The notes: generated by a model not told the origin, from the letters alone. A stretch of DNA of 64,000 bases from Solirubrobacter deserti (GCF_027587175.1 NZ_JAPCID010000015.1:62001-126000), one strand, 5' to 3'. Positions 1 through 8,994 are shown, counted from the stretch's first letter. A program made the numbers and translations.

Positions 1-185
1 GCCGCGATCCGCTCGATCGCGGCGAGGGCCGGCTGCGTGCGCAGCGTCACCTCGATCGCCGGGAGGCCGCCGCGCACGAGCGCGGCGGCCAGCGGGACGG
101 CGTCGTCGAGCTCGTCGATCACGACCACCGGGACGACCGGGGCCAGCGCGACGAGTGCTTGCGTGGTGAGAGTCACGGTCGTCAT
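1..185 (-). CDS. eda: KDPG aldolase, partial (N-terminal part only)
   Basis: 2-keto-3-deoxy-6-phosphogluconate aldolase would split KDPG into pyruvate and glyceraldehyde-3-phosphate, the last step of the Entner-Doudoroff pathway. Only about 61 residues lie in the window; the gene runs off the left edge. The readable part has the family N-terminus, [18 protein letters not shown] followed by [12 protein letters not shown], where the Glu of IEVTLRT is the conserved active-site region of class I KDPG/KHG aldolases. The ATG at 185 overlaps the edd stop codon (ATGA), so the two are almost certainly translationally coupled in one edd-eda transcript. Confidence 0.85.
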   Translation of the reverse strand, partial: MTTVTLTTQALVALAPVVPVVVIDELDDAVPLAAALVRGGLPAIEVTLRTQPALAAIERIA

Positions 186-1987
186 GCAATCACCACCTGG
201 GGAGGAAGGCTGGGCGCGAATACGGAGGCGCCCTCGTCCGGACGGCCGACGCGCTCGCGGAAGCCCGCGAACAGCTCGCGGCCGGTGCCGTGCGTGGCGT
301 ACTCGGGGAACCACGGCTCGCGCTCGTTGAGGTCGACGTCGATGTCCAGACGGCCGGCCTCGGCGTCGACGCGGATGACGTCGCCGTCGCGCACGCGGGC
401 GAGCGGGCCGCCCGCGGCGGCCTCGGGCGTGCAGTGGATGGCGGCCGGGACCTTGCCCGAGGCGCCGGACATGCGGCCGTCGGTGACGAGTGCGACGCGG
501 TGGCCGCGATCCATCAGCACGCCGAGCGCCGGGGTGAGCTTGTGCAGCTCCGGCATGCCGTTCGCGCGCGGGCCCTGATGGCGGATGACGGCCACGAAGT
601 CGTGGTTGAGCTCGTCGCGGTCGAACGCCGCCAGGAAGTCGAGCTGGTCGTCGAACACGCGCGCGGGCGCGGTCACGACGCGGTGCTCGGGCGCCACGGC
701 GCTGACCTTCATGACGGCGCGGCCGAGCGCGCCGTCCAGGACGCGGATGCCGCCGTCGGGCGCGAACGCCTCGGCGACCGGCCGCAGCACCGACTCGTTC
801 TTGGACCCGCGCGCGGCCGGGCGCCAGTCCAGCGTCCCGTCCTCGTGCAGGAACGGCTCATCGCGGTAGCGGCCGAGGCCGTGCCCGGCGACGGTGTCCA
901 CGTCCGGATGCATGAGGCCGGCGTCGAGCAGCTCGCCGATCAGAAACGGCATGCCGCCCGCCTGCTGGAAGTGGTTGATGTCCGCGGCGCCGTTCGGGTA
1001 CACACGGGCCAGCAGCGGGACGTGCGCGCTCAGGTCGTTGAAGTCGTCCCAGGTGAGCGTGATGCCGGCGGCGGCCGCGGTCGCCACGAGGTGCATCGTG
1101 TGGTTGGTGGAGCCGCCCGTGGCGAGCAGCGCGACGACGCCGTTGACGACGACCCGTTCGTCGACGATCTCGCCGATCGGCGTGGCGTCGAGCACCGCGC
1201 GGCCGGCGTGCTCGGTCAGGGCGCGGCGCAGCGGCGTGCCAGGGTTGACGAAGCTCGCGCCCGGCAGGTGCAGGCCCATCGCCTCGAGCACGAGCTGGTT
1301 GGAGTTCGCCGTGCCGTAGAACGTGCACGTGCCGGCGGAGTGGTAGGACGCCGACTCGGCCTCCAGCAGCTCCTCGCGGCCCACCTTGCCCTCGGCGTAG
1401 AGCTGGCGGATGCGGCTCTTCTCGGTGTTGGGCAGGCCGCTCGGCATCGGGCCGGCCGGGACGAAGATCGTCGGCAGCTGCCCGAAGGAGAGCGCGCCGA
1501 TCAGCAGCCCGGGGACGATCTTGTCGCACACGCCGAGCATCAGCGCGGCGTCGAACATGTCGTGGCTGAGCGCGACGGCCGTGCTCATGGCGACGACGTC
1601 GCGCGAGAACAGGCTGAGCTCCATGCCGGCGCGGCCCTGCGTGATGCCGTCGCACATGGCGGGCACGCCGCCGGCGAACTGGGCGACGCCGCCGGCCTGC
1701 AGGACGGCCTTCTTCAAGATCGCGGGGTAGCGCTCCAGCGGCTGGTGCGCAGAGAGCATGTCGTTGTAGGCGGAGACGATCGCCACGTTGCGGCGCTCGG
1801 CGCCCATCAGGTGGAGCTTCTCGTCGGGCCCGCAGGCGGCGAAGCCGTGGGCGAGGTTGGCGCAGCCCAGGGCTCCTCGCGCCGGTCCTTCGGCGGCGGC
1901 CGCCCGGATGCGCTGCACGTACGCGCCGCGGCGCTCGGCGGAGCGGGCCGCGATACGGGCAGTGACCTCGGCGATGACGGGGTGCAT
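182..1987 (-). CDS. edd: 6-phosphogluconate dehydratase
   Basis: Edd dehydrates 6-phosphogluconate to KDPG in the Entner-Doudoroff pathway, using a [4Fe-4S] cluster. The 601-residue product matches the family's usual length (about 600) and is the Edd rather than the shorter IlvD branch. Visible landmarks are [42 protein letters not shown] and [15 protein letters not shown], which carry the cluster cysteines, and a C-terminal [14 protein letters not shown]. In-frame codons continue upstream to 2044, but ATG 1987 starts at MHPVIAEV, and a TACCGT box lies 7 nt before it, which suggests a leaderless message. It is divergent from the LacI-type gene across a tandem palindrome, so gluconate-type repression is likely (inference). 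Confidence 0.95.
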   Translation of the reverse strand: MHPVIAEVTARIAARSAERRGAYVQRIRAAAAEGPARGALGCANLAHGFAACGPDEKLHLMGAERRNVAIVSAYNDMLSAHQPLERYPAILKKAVLQAGGVAQFAGGVPAMCDGITQGRAGMELSLFSRDVVAMSTAVALSHDMFDAALMLGVCDKIVPGLLIGALSFGQLPTIFVPAGPMPSGLPNTEKSRIRQLYAEGKVGREELLEAESASYHSAGTCTFYGTANSNQLVLEAMGLHLPGASFVNPGTPLRRALTEHAGRAVLDATPIGEIVDERVVVNGVVALLATGGSTNHTMHLVATAAAAGITLTWDDFNDLSAHVPLLARVYPNGAADINHFQQAGGMPFLIGELLDAGLMHPDVDTVAGHGLGRYRDEPFLHEDGTLDWRPAARGSKNESVLRPVAEAFAPDGGIRVLDGALGRAVMKVSAVAPEHRVVTAPARVFDDQLDFLAAFDRDELNHDFVAVIRHQGPRANGMPELHKLTPALGVLMDRGHRVALVTDGRMSGASGKVPAAIHCTPEAAAGGPLARVRDGDVIRVDAEAGRLDIDVDLNEREPWFPEYATHGTGRELFAGFRERVGRPDEGASVFAPSLPPQVVIA

Positions 1988-1994
1988 GGGTCTG

Positions 1995-2000
1995 ACGGTA
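1995..2000 (-). promoter_or_regulatory. Probable -10 box of the edd promoter (leaderless)
   Basis: On the minus strand a TTGCGC box (2018-2023) and TACCGT (1995-2000) are separated by 17 nt, and TACCGT is followed after 7 nt by the edd ATG at 1987. Transcription would start at or next to the start codon. The -35 box lies within the second palindromic half of the operator. Inferred from sequence only. Confidence 0.55.
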
Positions 2001-2004
2001 CCGG

Positions 2005-2032
2005 CGCAAGCGCTTGCGCGCAAGCGCTTGCG
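2005..2032. promoter_or_regulatory. Tandem LacI-family operator between edd and the repressor gene
   Basis: Two identical 14-bp perfect palindromes, CGCAAGCGCTTGCG, stand back to back (2005-2018 and 2019-2032). A palindrome with a central CG is the standard operator form for LacI-family repressors. The pair covers the -35 regions of both divergent promoters, so one bound repressor tetramer or two dimers could shut both. The likely ligand is a gluconate or KDPG-pathway intermediate (inference). Confidence 0.75.
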
Positions 2033-2051
2033 GGATCTCTTCACAGCCCGT

Positions 2052-2057
2052 TAAACT
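2052..2057 (+). promoter_or_regulatory. Probable -10 box of the lacI-type promoter (leaderless)
   Basis: TAAACT (2052-2057) lies 18 nt after TTGCGG (2028-2033) and is followed after 7 nt by the GTG at 2065. This supports the GTG 2065 start and a leaderless transcript. The -35 box is inside the palindromic operator, consistent with autoregulation. Confidence 0.5.
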
Positions 2058-2064
2058 TCGTCCC

Positions 2065-3093
2065 GTGGTGACCATGTCCGAGGTGGCCAAGCTCGCGGGC
2101 GTGTCCGTGACGACGGTCTCGCACGTCATCAACGGGACCCGCCCGGCGAGCGAGAAGGCACGCCGCGCCGTGCTCGACGCGATCGAGCGCACGGGCTACC
2201 GGCCCAACACGCTGGCGCGGGCGCTGGCCCGCGGCGGCACGCAGTCGCTGGGGCTCGCGATCTCCGGCCTGTCGAACCCGTACTTCATGGACGTGGTCGC
2301 CGCGGTCGAGGCCGCGGCGGGCCGTGCCGGCCACACCCTGCTGCTCGGCGACACGCGCGAGGACCCCGAGCACGAGCTGCGGATCGTGCGCACGCTGGCC
2401 GAGCGCCAGGTCGACGGGCTGCTGCTGGCGCCGTCGGTCGGTGCGCTGGAGTCCGCGTTGCCGTATCTGGAGTCGGCCGAGATCCCCGTGGTGCTGCTGG
2501 ACCGCTTCCTCGACGTCGCGCTCGACCAGGTCGGCTGCGACAACGAGCAGCCGACGGCCCGCCTCGTGGAGCACCTGGTCGACATCGGCCACACGCGGAT
2601 CGCGATGGCGATCGGCATCCCGGGCCTCTCCACGACCGAGGAGCGCGTGCGCGGCTACCGGATGGCGCTCGACCGCGCCGGCGTGCCGTTCGACCCGGCG
2701 CTCGTGGCCGAGGGCGGCTCCCAGCGCGACCAGGCGCGCGCGGCGATGCACGCGCTGCTGGACCTCGACCAGCCGCCGACCGCGGTGGTGTCCGGCAACA
2801 ACTTCATGACCATCGGCCTACTCCGCGCGATCAACGAGCGCGACCTGACGGTCCCCGAGGACATCGCGCTCGTGGCCTTCGACGACTTCGAGTGGGCCGA
2901 CCTGTTCGCACCGCGGCTGACCGTCATCCGCCAGCCGACGACCGAGCTCGGCGCGCGCGCCGTGGAGCTGCTGCTCTCGCGCCTACAAGACCCGTCGCGG
3001 CCCGTCAGGACCGAGCGGCTGGAGGCGACGTTCGTGCACCGTGACTCCTGCGGGTGCACAGGATCGTCACGCGCAGCTCACGCGCTCGCGTAA
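2065..3093 (+). CDS. LacI-family transcriptional regulator, probable repressor of edd-eda
   Basis: The 342-residue product has the LacI layout. An N-terminal helix-turn-helix with hinge helix occupies about residues 4-60 ([20 protein letters not shown], then RPNTLARAL), and a periplasmic-binding-protein-like effector domain follows from about residue 65. The C-terminus has the usual [12 protein letters not shown] run and ends in an HRDSCGC segment. GTG 2065 is preferred over GTG 2068 and ATG 2074 because of the -10 box spacing. It faces away from edd-eda and shares a tandem palindromic operator with them, so control of gluconate or KDPG catabolism is the natural reading. The effector cannot be read from sequence. 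Confidence 0.9.
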   Translation: MVTMSEVAKLAGVSVTTVSHVINGTRPASEKARRAVLDAIERTGYRPNTLARALARGGTQSLGLAISGLSNPYFMDVVAAVEAAAGRAGHTLLLGDTREDPEHELRIVRTLAERQVDGLLLAPSVGALESALPYLESAEIPVVLLDRFLDVALDQVGCDNEQPTARLVEHLVDIGHTRIAMAIGIPGLSTTEERVRGYRMALDRAGVPFDPALVAEGGSQRDQARAAMHALLDLDQPPTAVVSGNNFMTIGLLRAINERDLTVPEDIALVAFDDFEWADLFAPRLTVIRQPTTELGARAVELLLSRLQDPSRPVRTERLEATFVHRDSCGCTGSSRAAHALA

Positions 3094-3157
3094 CCCTGAT
3101 GAACATGGTCCCCTCCAACCCACGGGAGCTGGGCGTCTCCGCCCTGCTCCTCTCCAT

Positions 3158-3676
3158 CTACGTGTCCGCACGTGGAGGCGCGTCCGTCGCCGGGGCGGCG
3201 CGCAGGTTCTTCCGGTAGACCCAGAGGTCGGCGGGGCGCGCGAGCTCTGGCTCGTCGAAGTCCCGTCGGCCGACCTGCCGGTAGCCGAGCCGGGAGTACC
3301 AGTCGTGCAACCGGACCTTGCTCGGGAGCGGCGCGCCGCGCGGGATCAGCAGCTCGAGCTCCATCTCAGAGACGTCGTACGCGGACTCGGCGAACGCGAT
3401 CAGCGCCCTGCCCAGCCCGGTTCCGTGCGCGGCGGGGTCGACGGACAGCATGCCGAACATCGCGGTGTCCTCGTCGAGGCGCTGGATGCGCACGCAGCCG
3501 ACCGGCGGGTCGCCGGCCACCGCGATCTCACCCGCCGCGACGAGCTCGCGCATCCGCTCGGCGCTCACCCGCCGCCAGCCCGGCCGCCAGAGGCCGGCCT
3601 CGCCGCTGTCGTAGGCGGCGTTGACGATCCGCGCGAGCTCGGCCTCGACGCCGTGTCCGCCGAACGCGATCTTCAC
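3158..3676 (-). CDS. GNAT-family N-acetyltransferase
   Basis: A 172-residue single-domain GNAT protein. Motif A, the acetyl-CoA pyrophosphate loop, reads MLSVDPAAHGTGLGRALIAF near residues 75-95, and a C-terminal WYSRLGYRQVGRRDF is motif B. The substrate is unknown. Its GTG start overlaps the stop of the CCA-adding enzyme gene (GTGA), so it is the last gene of the minus-strand run from 8.1 kb. It converges on the LacI-type gene; the 64 bp between them hold only a weak ACGTG-TCCG-CACGT hairpin at 3160-3173. Confidence 0.8.
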   Translation of the reverse strand: MKIAFGGHGVEAELARIVNAAYDSGEAGLWRPGWRRVSAERMRELVAAGEIAVAGDPPVGCVRIQRLDEDTAMFGMLSVDPAAHGTGLGRALIAFAESAYDVSEMELELLIPRGAPLPSKVRLHDWYSRLGYRQVGRRDFDEPELARPADLWVYRKNLRAAPATDAPPRADT

Positions 3677-5052
3677 CGCGCGAGCTCGCGGGCCCGGGCC
3701 AGCGCGTCCTCGCGAGTGACGATCTCCCCCGCGTACCGATCCTCCTCCAGCTGGGCGAGGATCGTCCCGAGCTGCTTGCCCGCGGGTACGCCGGCCTCCT
3801 TGATCAGCTCGTCGCCGCGCACCAACGGCTTCGGCGGGCCGGCGGCGTCCTCCTCGCGCGCCGCCGCCAGCAGCTCGCGCGCGACCTCGAGGTGCGCCTC
3901 GATCGCCGGCCCGCTGTTGTCGCCGCGCGTGGCGAGCCGGTCGGCCACGGTGAAGATGGTCGTGTCGGCGCTGTAGGGCTGCGTGGCGCGCAGGTAGCGC
4001 CAGACGATCCGCCGGTCCAGCGGCCGCTCGTGCACGAGGAAGCCGGCGTCGAGGTGGTGGAGCGTGACCGCGGCGACGTAGTCGCGCAGGCGCTGGGAGG
4101 ACTTCAGCCGCCCGAGCACGTCGCGCGCGAGCTGCGCGCCCGCGACGTCGTGACCCATGAACGTCACCCGGCCCTGGTACTCGCCGCGCGTGTCGGGTTT
4201 GGCCGCGTCGTGCAGCAGGGCGGCCCAGCGCAGCGCCTCCCCACGGGTCAGCTCGTCCGACAGCGGCTCGGCGAGCAGCGTCCGCACCGCGTCGTCGAGG
4301 CCGGCCGCCGCCGGGTCGCGCTGCAACAGCGCGACGGCGTCCAGCACCTCCAGGGTGTGGTCGTGGACGTCGAGATGGTGGAAGCGGCTCTGCTCGATCC
4401 CGTGCAGCGCCGTCAGCTCCGGCAACACGACCTGCGTCAGCCCGTACGCCTCCATCGCCGCGAGCCCGCGGCGCACGGCGTCGGCGCTCACCACCCGCTT
4501 GAGCTCGCCGAAGACGCGCTCGTTGGCGACCGCCGCGATGCCGGCGGCGTGCCGGGCAGCGGCCGCGCCCGTCGGCGGGTCGATCTCCAGCCCGAGCTCG
4601 ACCGCGATCCGCACCGCTCGCAGACTGCGCAGCGGGTCCTCCTCGAGCGCCCGCTCGCTCACCATACGCACCAGCCGGCGCTCGAGGTCGGCGCGGCCCC
4701 CGTGCGGGTCGACGAGCTCGCCGCCCGCGAGCGGCTCGGCCATCGCGTTGATGGTGAAGTCGCGCGCCGCAAGGTCGGCGACGATGTCGTCGTCGCGCAG
4801 CGTCACGAGATCGATGTGCCAGGCGTGCTCCGGCCCCACCACCCGCCAGGCGCCGAACGCGCCGCTCAGCTGGAACGCGGTGCCGCCGGACGCGCGCGCG
4901 ATCGCCTTCGCGCAGCGCTTCGGGTCCCCGGGAAGGGCGAGGTCCACGTCGTCGGTGTCGCGCCCGAGCAGCTGGTCGCGGACCGCGCCGCCGACCAGCC
5001 AGGCCGTCTCGCCGGCCAACGTGGCGCGCGCGATCTCGAGCGCCTCACTCAT
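3673..5052 (-). CDS. cca: CCA tRNA nucleotidyltransferase / poly(A) polymerase family with HD domain
   Basis: Adds or repairs the 3' CCA end of tRNAs. The 459-residue product shows the class II nucleotidyltransferase head: LVGGAVRDQLLG followed by DTDDVDLALPG (the G-G and D-x-D catalytic site, about residues 19-42), then ARDFTINAMA and RMVSERALEEDPLRSLRA for nucleotide selection. An HD hydrolase-like region follows (HLDVHDHTLEVLDAV, AALLHDAAKPDTR), as in many bacterial cca genes. The ATG at 5052 overlaps the end of alr by 8 bp and the stop overlaps the GNAT start, so the three are co-transcribed. It is presumably the only CCA-adding enzyme, but that cannot be checked here. Confidence 0.92.
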   Translation of the reverse strand: MSEALEIARATLAGETAWLVGGAVRDQLLGRDTDDVDLALPGDPKRCAKAIARASGGTAFQLSGAFGAWRVVGPEHAWHIDLVTLRDDDIVADLAARDFTINAMAEPLAGGELVDPHGGRADLERRLVRMVSERALEEDPLRSLRAVRIAVELGLEIDPPTGAAAARHAAGIAAVANERVFGELKRVVSADAVRRGLAAMEAYGLTQVVLPELTALHGIEQSRFHHLDVHDHTLEVLDAVALLQRDPAAAGLDDAVRTLLAEPLSDELTRGEALRWAALLHDAAKPDTRGEYQGRVTFMGHDVAGAQLARDVLGRLKSSQRLRDYVAAVTLHHLDAGFLVHERPLDRRIVWRYLRATQPYSADTTIFTVADRLATRGDNSGPAIEAHLEVARELLAAAREEDAAGPPKPLVRGDELIKEAGVPAGKQLGTILAQLEEDRYAGEIVTREDALARARELAR

Positions 5053-6073
5053 AGGTCCGCGGCACGCGCGCCGTCAGCCCGCACGTGATCTCGTAGTTGA
5101 TCGTGCCCAGCTTGGACGCGAGCTCCTCCGCGAGCAGGCCTTGGCCGATCAGCACGGCCTCGGTGCCGAGATCGACCGGGTCCTCGCCGAGGTCGACCGT
5201 GATGTTGTCCATCGAGACCGTGCCCGCGAGCGGCACCCGCCGCCCGCCGACCAGCACCTCGGCGCGGCCCGTGAGCCCGCGCCGGTACCCGTCGCCGTAG
5301 CCGATCGGGATCGTGCCGACCCACGTGTCACGCTCTGCGATGAAGCGCCGCCCGTAGCCCACGCTGTCGCCGGCCCGCGCGCGCTTGACCGCGGCGACGT
5401 AGCTCACGAGCGAGAGCGCCGGCTCGAGCCCGTGGTCGGCCGGGTCGCGGTGGAACGGGTCCATGCCGTAGATCGCGATCCCGCAGCGCAGCAGGTCCAG
5501 CCGCGCTTCCGGCTCCCCCAGCGCGCCCGCGGAGTTGGCGGCGTGGCGCATGACGCCGAACTGGTCGGCCCAGGGCACGAACCGTTCCAGCTGCTCACGC
5601 ATGAACGCGGGATCGTCGTCGGCCGTCGCGAAGTGGGTCATCACCCCCACGAGCCGGTCGCCGGCGGCGGCCGCCACGCGCTCGGCCTCCGCCGGGTCCC
5701 GCGTGCCCAGCCGCCCCATGCCGGTGTCCAGCTTCACGTGCACGCGCGCGGAGGGGGGCAGCCCGGCGACGAACGCCTCCCGCCACGCGATCACGTCGGC
5801 CTCGGCGCGCAGCGCCGTGCGCAGCTCGTCCGGCGCGAGCGCGCCCATCACCAGCAGCGGACCGGAGATCCCCGCCGCCCGCAGCTCGGCCGCCTCGTTC
5901 GCGGTCGCCACGGCGAGCCACGCCGCGCCACCGCGCTGGGCCGCGCGCGCCGCCTCGACCGCCCCGTGCCCGTAGCCGTTGGCCTTGACCACCGCGCACA
6001 GCGGCCCGAGCGTCGCGAGCCGCGCGCAGTTGCGCTCGATCGCGCCCGTCGAGATGCGCGCGAGCGCTCTCAC
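5045..6073 (-). CDS. alr: Alanine racemase
   Basis: PLP enzyme that makes D-alanine for peptidoglycan. The PLP lysine is in AVVKANGYGHG (Lys30), followed by HVKLDTGMGRLG, MTHFATADD, RCGIAIYGMDP, the catalytic SVGYGRRF tyrosine region, IPIGYGDGYRRGL and the C-terminal VSMDNITVDLG. The GTG at 6073 overlaps the stop of the CBS gene (GTGA) and gives 342 residues, slightly short for the family. Open reading continues far upstream in frame through the CBS gene, but that extension is not Alr-like. The start RALARISTGAIERNCARL fits an Alr N-terminus. Confidence 0.93.
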   Translation of the reverse strand: MRALARISTGAIERNCARLATLGPLCAVVKANGYGHGAVEAARAAQRGGAAWLAVATANEAAELRAAGISGPLLVMGALAPDELRTALRAEADVIAWREAFVAGLPPSARVHVKLDTGMGRLGTRDPAEAERVAAAAGDRLVGVMTHFATADDDPAFMREQLERFVPWADQFGVMRHAANSAGALGEPEARLDLLRCGIAIYGMDPFHRDPADHGLEPALSLVSYVAAVKRARAGDSVGYGRRFIAERDTWVGTIPIGYGDGYRRGLTGRAEVLVGGRRVPLAGTVSMDNITVDLGEDPVDLGTEAVLIGQGLLAEELASKLGTINYEITCGLTARVPRTYE

Positions 6074-6531
6074 TCCGCCGTCAGGGCGTCCAGGACGTCG
6101 ATGCGCGTGACGACGCCGATCAGGCGCCCGTGCTCGACGACCGGCAGCCGGTTGTGCTTGTGGCGCGCGATCACCCGCCCGGCCTCGGCGACCGTCGCGT
6201 CGGGCTCGATCGTGATCGGATCCTCGGTCATGACGTCGGCGGCCTTGGCCCCGATCGCCTTGCGCAGGCGCTCCTCGAACTTCTTCGTCGACTCCAGGAA
6301 CACGATGCCCCCGAAGAGCTCGATGTAGTGCGGGAGGTGCAGGTCCTCGGTCTCGCCCACCATCACCAGGTCGGACTCGGTGATGATCCCGACGCAGCGC
6401 CCGCCCTCGTTGACCACCGGGACGCCCGGGAGCTCGTGGTCGCGCAGCGTGTGCACGACCTGCTCGATCGGGTCGTCGGGATAGACCGAGGGGACGTTCG
6501 TCTCCATGATGTCGCGGACCGTCAGCGCCAT
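6070..6531 (-). CDS. CBS-domain pair protein
   Basis: A 153-residue protein made of two CBS domains and no other catalytic domain: the first about residues 5-65 (VRDIMETNVPSVYPDDPIEQ, GIITESDLV), the second about 90-150 (DVMTEDPITIEPDATV, GVVTRIDVLDAL). CBS pairs bind adenosyl nucleotides (ATP, AMP, SAM) and act as energy or ion sensors. Its place between the NAD(P)HX repair gene (15 bp away) and alr (4-bp overlap) is a firm operon arrangement, but the functional link is not evident. Confidence 0.85.
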   Translation of the reverse strand: MALTVRDIMETNVPSVYPDDPIEQVVHTLRDHELPGVPVVNEGGRCVGIITESDLVMVGETEDLHLPHYIELFGGIVFLESTKKFEERLRKAIGAKAADVMTEDPITIEPDATVAEAGRVIARHKHNRLPVVEHGRLIGVVTRIDVLDALTAE

Positions 6532-6546
6532 GTGCTCGGCGAGAGG

Positions 6547-8067
6547 TTAGGCGCTGAGCGCCGCGGGCAGCGCAGCGATGACGTCCGAGGCGATCACACC
6601 GTCCGGCCCATGCGGCGCCGCGGCGATCTGCCCCGCGCGCACGTGCGCGTAGACGCCGGCGCACGCGGCCTGCGCCGTCGGCATCCCCTTGGCCAGCATC
6701 GCGCCGATCACGCCCGCCAGCACGTCGCCGGTCCCGGCCGTCGCCAGCCCCGGCGCGCGCCCACGCGAGATCGCCACACGGCCGGACGGGTCGGCGATCA
6801 GCGTGTCGTCGCCCTTGAGCACCACGAACGCGTGCGTGATTGCCGCCGCCTCGCGCGCGTGACGCAGCCGCGAGCGCTCCACGTCCTCCGACGTCGTGTC
6901 CAGCAGCCGCGCCAGCTCCCCAGCGTGCGGCGTGAGCACGGTCGGCCAGCGCCGCTGGGGCAGGATCTCCTCGACGCTGCCGACCAGCGCGTTCAGGCCG
7001 TCCGCGTCGATCACGAGCGGCACGTCGATGCGCGGGATCACCGCGCGCGCGAGCGCCTGCGCGTCCGGGGCCTTCGACAGGCCCGGACCCAGCACCACGG
7101 CGTCCGCGCGGCCGATCGCCTTGAGCACCTGCTCCTCGCCCGAGACGTCCAGGTGCCCGTCCCCGTCCTCGGGCAGCCCGACCATCATCGCCTCCAACAG
7201 TCTCACCGTGAAGCTGAGCTCGAGACTGGCCGGCGCGCCGACCGTCACATAGCCTGCGCCGGCGCGCATCGCGGCCAGTGCGCTCATGGACGGCGCGCCC
7301 GTCAGCCCGCGCGAGCCGCCGACGATGAAGACGTTGCCGGAGGAGAACTTGGTCGACTCGGACGTGCGCCGCGGCATGTCGCGCAGGACGCCCGCGCCGA
7401 TCAGCCCCGCGTCCGGCCGCGCCGGGCCGCCGCGCGGGATGCCGATCTCCACGACCTCCACATCGCCCGCGTAGGCCTTCCCCGGCCGCACCCAGACGCC
7501 GAGCTTGGGCCGGTGGAACGCGACCGTCGCCACGCAGTGCACCGCCGGGCCCGCCACCTCGCCGGTGGTTGCGTCCACGCCCGAGGGGATGTCGGCCGCG
7601 ATGACCGGCGCCCGCGCCGCCTCCATCTCCTCGATCACGCGCGCGGCCGGCTCGCGCGGCACCCCAGACGACCCCGTCCCGAGCAGCGCGTCGACGATCA
7701 CGTGCGCCTTGTTCAGCCGCCCCGCCTCGAACGGGATCGGGCCCGCCCCGGGGAGCTTCTTGATCTGCGCCTGGGCGTCCTCGCCCATCCACTCGGGCGG
7801 CCACACGGCGTGGACCTCGACCTCGCGCCCGGCCGCGCGCAGCAGCCGGGCGGCGACGATCCCGTCCCCGCCGTTGTTGCCCTTGCCGCAGACGATCGCG
7901 ATCCGGCCCGCGGGTGCGCGCCGCGCGATCACGCCCGCCAGCCCTTCGCCGGCGCGCTCCATGAGCTGCTCGACCGGCACCTTCTTCTCGCTGATCGCCC
8001 AGCGATCCAGCTCACGCATCTCCCCCGCCTCGAGCAGGGGCTCCATCCATCGGGGGAGCGCAGTCAT
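6547..8067 (-). CDS. nnr: Bifunctional NAD(P)H-hydrate epimerase / ADP-dependent NAD(P)H-hydrate dehydratase
   Basis: Repairs damaged, hydrated NADH and NADPH. The N-terminal YjeF_N epimerase domain (about residues 12-215) has VCGKGNNGGDGIVAARLL and ADIPSGVDATTG. The C-terminal YjeF_C/ribokinase-like dehydratase domain (about 230-500) has LVIDADGLNAL, TVLTPHAGELARLL and the catalytic ATAGTGDVLAGVIGAML. At 506 residues it has the usual length of the fused enzyme. The start at ATG 8067 is clear. It heads a tight run with the CBS, alr, cca and GNAT genes, 42 bp behind the response regulator. Confidence 0.93.
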   Translation of the reverse strand: MTALPRWMEPLLEAGEMRELDRWAISEKKVPVEQLMERAGEGLAGVIARRAPAGRIAIVCGKGNNGGDGIVAARLLRAAGREVEVHAVWPPEWMGEDAQAQIKKLPGAGPIPFEAGRLNKAHVIVDALLGTGSSGVPREPAARVIEEMEAARAPVIAADIPSGVDATTGEVAGPAVHCVATVAFHRPKLGVWVRPGKAYAGDVEVVEIGIPRGGPARPDAGLIGAGVLRDMPRRTSESTKFSSGNVFIVGGSRGLTGAPSMSALAAMRAGAGYVTVGAPASLELSFTVRLLEAMMVGLPEDGDGHLDVSGEEQVLKAIGRADAVVLGPGLSKAPDAQALARAVIPRIDVPLVIDADGLNALVGSVEEILPQRRWPTVLTPHAGELARLLDTTSEDVERSRLRHAREAAAITHAFVVLKGDDTLIADPSGRVAISRGRAPGLATAGTGDVLAGVIGAMLAKGMPTAQAACAGVYAHVRAGQIAAAPHGPDGVIASDVIAALPAALSA

Positions 8068-8109
8068 CGGGCCGGAAAGTTATCCGGCGCGAGGACGCAA
8101 AGCGGGCAG

Positions 8110-8799
8110 CTAAGCGGGCAGCCCGGAGATGCTGCGCAGCTTCGACGCCGCCCGCACCGCTTCTTCGCGCGAGTTGACCTCGAGCTTGCGGTACAGGTTC
8201 TTCAGGTGCGAACGGACCGTCTCGCTCGACAGCACGAGCTGCTTGGCGATCTGGTCGGTCGTCGCGCCCGTCGAGAGCAGGTCCAGTACCTCCCACTCGC
8301 GGTCGGTCAGCCGCGAGCGGACCGGACGCAGGCCGGCGCCGCCGGTCGGTGAGGCGCGATAGCGCTCGATCAGCTTCATCGCGAGCTGGCGCGAGATCGC
8401 GGCCTCACCGTCGAGCGCGCCGCGCAGCGCGCGCGGGAGCGCCTCGAGCTCGACCTCCTTGGACAGATAGCCCGACGCGCCGGCGCGCAGCCCGCGCAGG
8501 CCGAGCTCCTCGTCGCCTGCACCCGTGAGCAGCACGATGCGGATCGACGGGTCCTGCTCATAGATCCGGCGTGTGGCCTCGATGCCGTCCATCTCGGGCA
8601 TCATGTAGTCCATCACGACGACGTCCGGGCGGTAGAAGAGCGCGAGCTCGACGGCCTCGCGGCCGGTGGACGCCTCCGCGATGACGGTGACGTCGGCGCG
8701 CTGCAGCGTGTCCCGGATGAGACGACGCACCAGCGGATCGTCATCCGCGATGATCGTCCGCAGCACCGTCTCTTGTGGGTTGTCGTCCTTGTCAATCAC
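8110..8799 (-). CDS. NarL/FixJ-type response regulator
   Basis: A 229-residue two-domain regulator. The receiver (about residues 13-130) has the acid pocket IIADDDP (Asp19/Asp20), phospho-acceptor Asp64 in VVVMDYMMPEMDG, Thr92 and Lys114 (YLSKEV). The C-terminal GerE/LuxR helix-turn-helix (about 160-220) has LTDREWEVLDLL and SSETVRSHLKNLYRKLEV. It starts at GTG 8799 behind a GGAGG-like ribosome site. No histidine kinase is adjacent; the nearest is the hybrid kinase at 59.8 kb. Its recognition helix differs from those of the two other LuxR-type proteins in this window, so it probably reads a different site. Confidence 0.9.
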   Translation of the reverse strand: MIDKDDNPQETVLRTIIADDDPLVRRLIRDTLQRADVTVIAEASTGREAVELALFYRPDVVVMDYMMPEMDGIEATRRIYEQDPSIRIVLLTGAGDEELGLRGLRAGASGYLSKEVELEALPRALRGALDGEAAISRQLAMKLIERYRASPTGGAGLRPVRSRLTDREWEVLDLLSTGATTDQIAKQLVLSSETVRSHLKNLYRKLEVNSREEAVRAASKLRSISGLPA

Positions 8800-8994
8800 T
8801 GGCGGAGCCTCCGGGTCCGTGCAAGCCGCATGGTACGTAGGTCATCGGCCGCTGTGGGGGATTTTTCTGCCCGCGGGGGGTCGGATATCCGTTTAGTGGG
8901 GTATTGAAGTCCCCCACGGTCGGCAGAAACGAGCCCGACCTGGTCAGGTGAAGACCACCTTCCACGACCTAGGTCTAGCCGCGAGGCTGTTCCC
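8800..8994. promoter_or_regulatory. Divergent intergenic region with interleaved inverted repeats
   Basis: 195 bp separate the response regulator and the small ferritin-like gene. Two inverted-repeat pairs are interleaved: GTGGGGGA (8854-8861) with TCCCCCAC (8910-8917), and TTTCTGCC (8864-8871) with GGCAGAAA (8922-8929). Between them are a 10-bp palindrome CGGATATCCG (8882-8891) and a short hairpin GTGGGG/CCCCAC (8896-8917). A CCTAGGTCTAGCC stretch lies near 8969. This suggests protein binding sites or a structured leader; no promoter could be assigned with confidence. Confidence 0.4.

Noticed and set aside
290-2071. Long plus-strand open frame of 593 codons opposite edd
   Set aside because: Composition is His/Arg/Ala/Val-rich nonsense typical of antisense frames in GC-rich DNA, with no recognisable domain, and it lies fully opposite a well-conserved edd.
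4157-6328. 723-codon plus-strand frame opposite cca, alr and the CBS gene
   Set aside because: Spans three genuine genes on the other strand and has Arg/Ser/Pro-rich shadow composition.
6074-7804. In-frame upstream extension of alr giving a 919-residue protein
   Set aside because: The extension is the third frame of the CBS and nnr genes (Gly/Arg/Ala-rich, no Alr features). The GTG at 6073 with GTGA overlap gives a normal alanine racemase.
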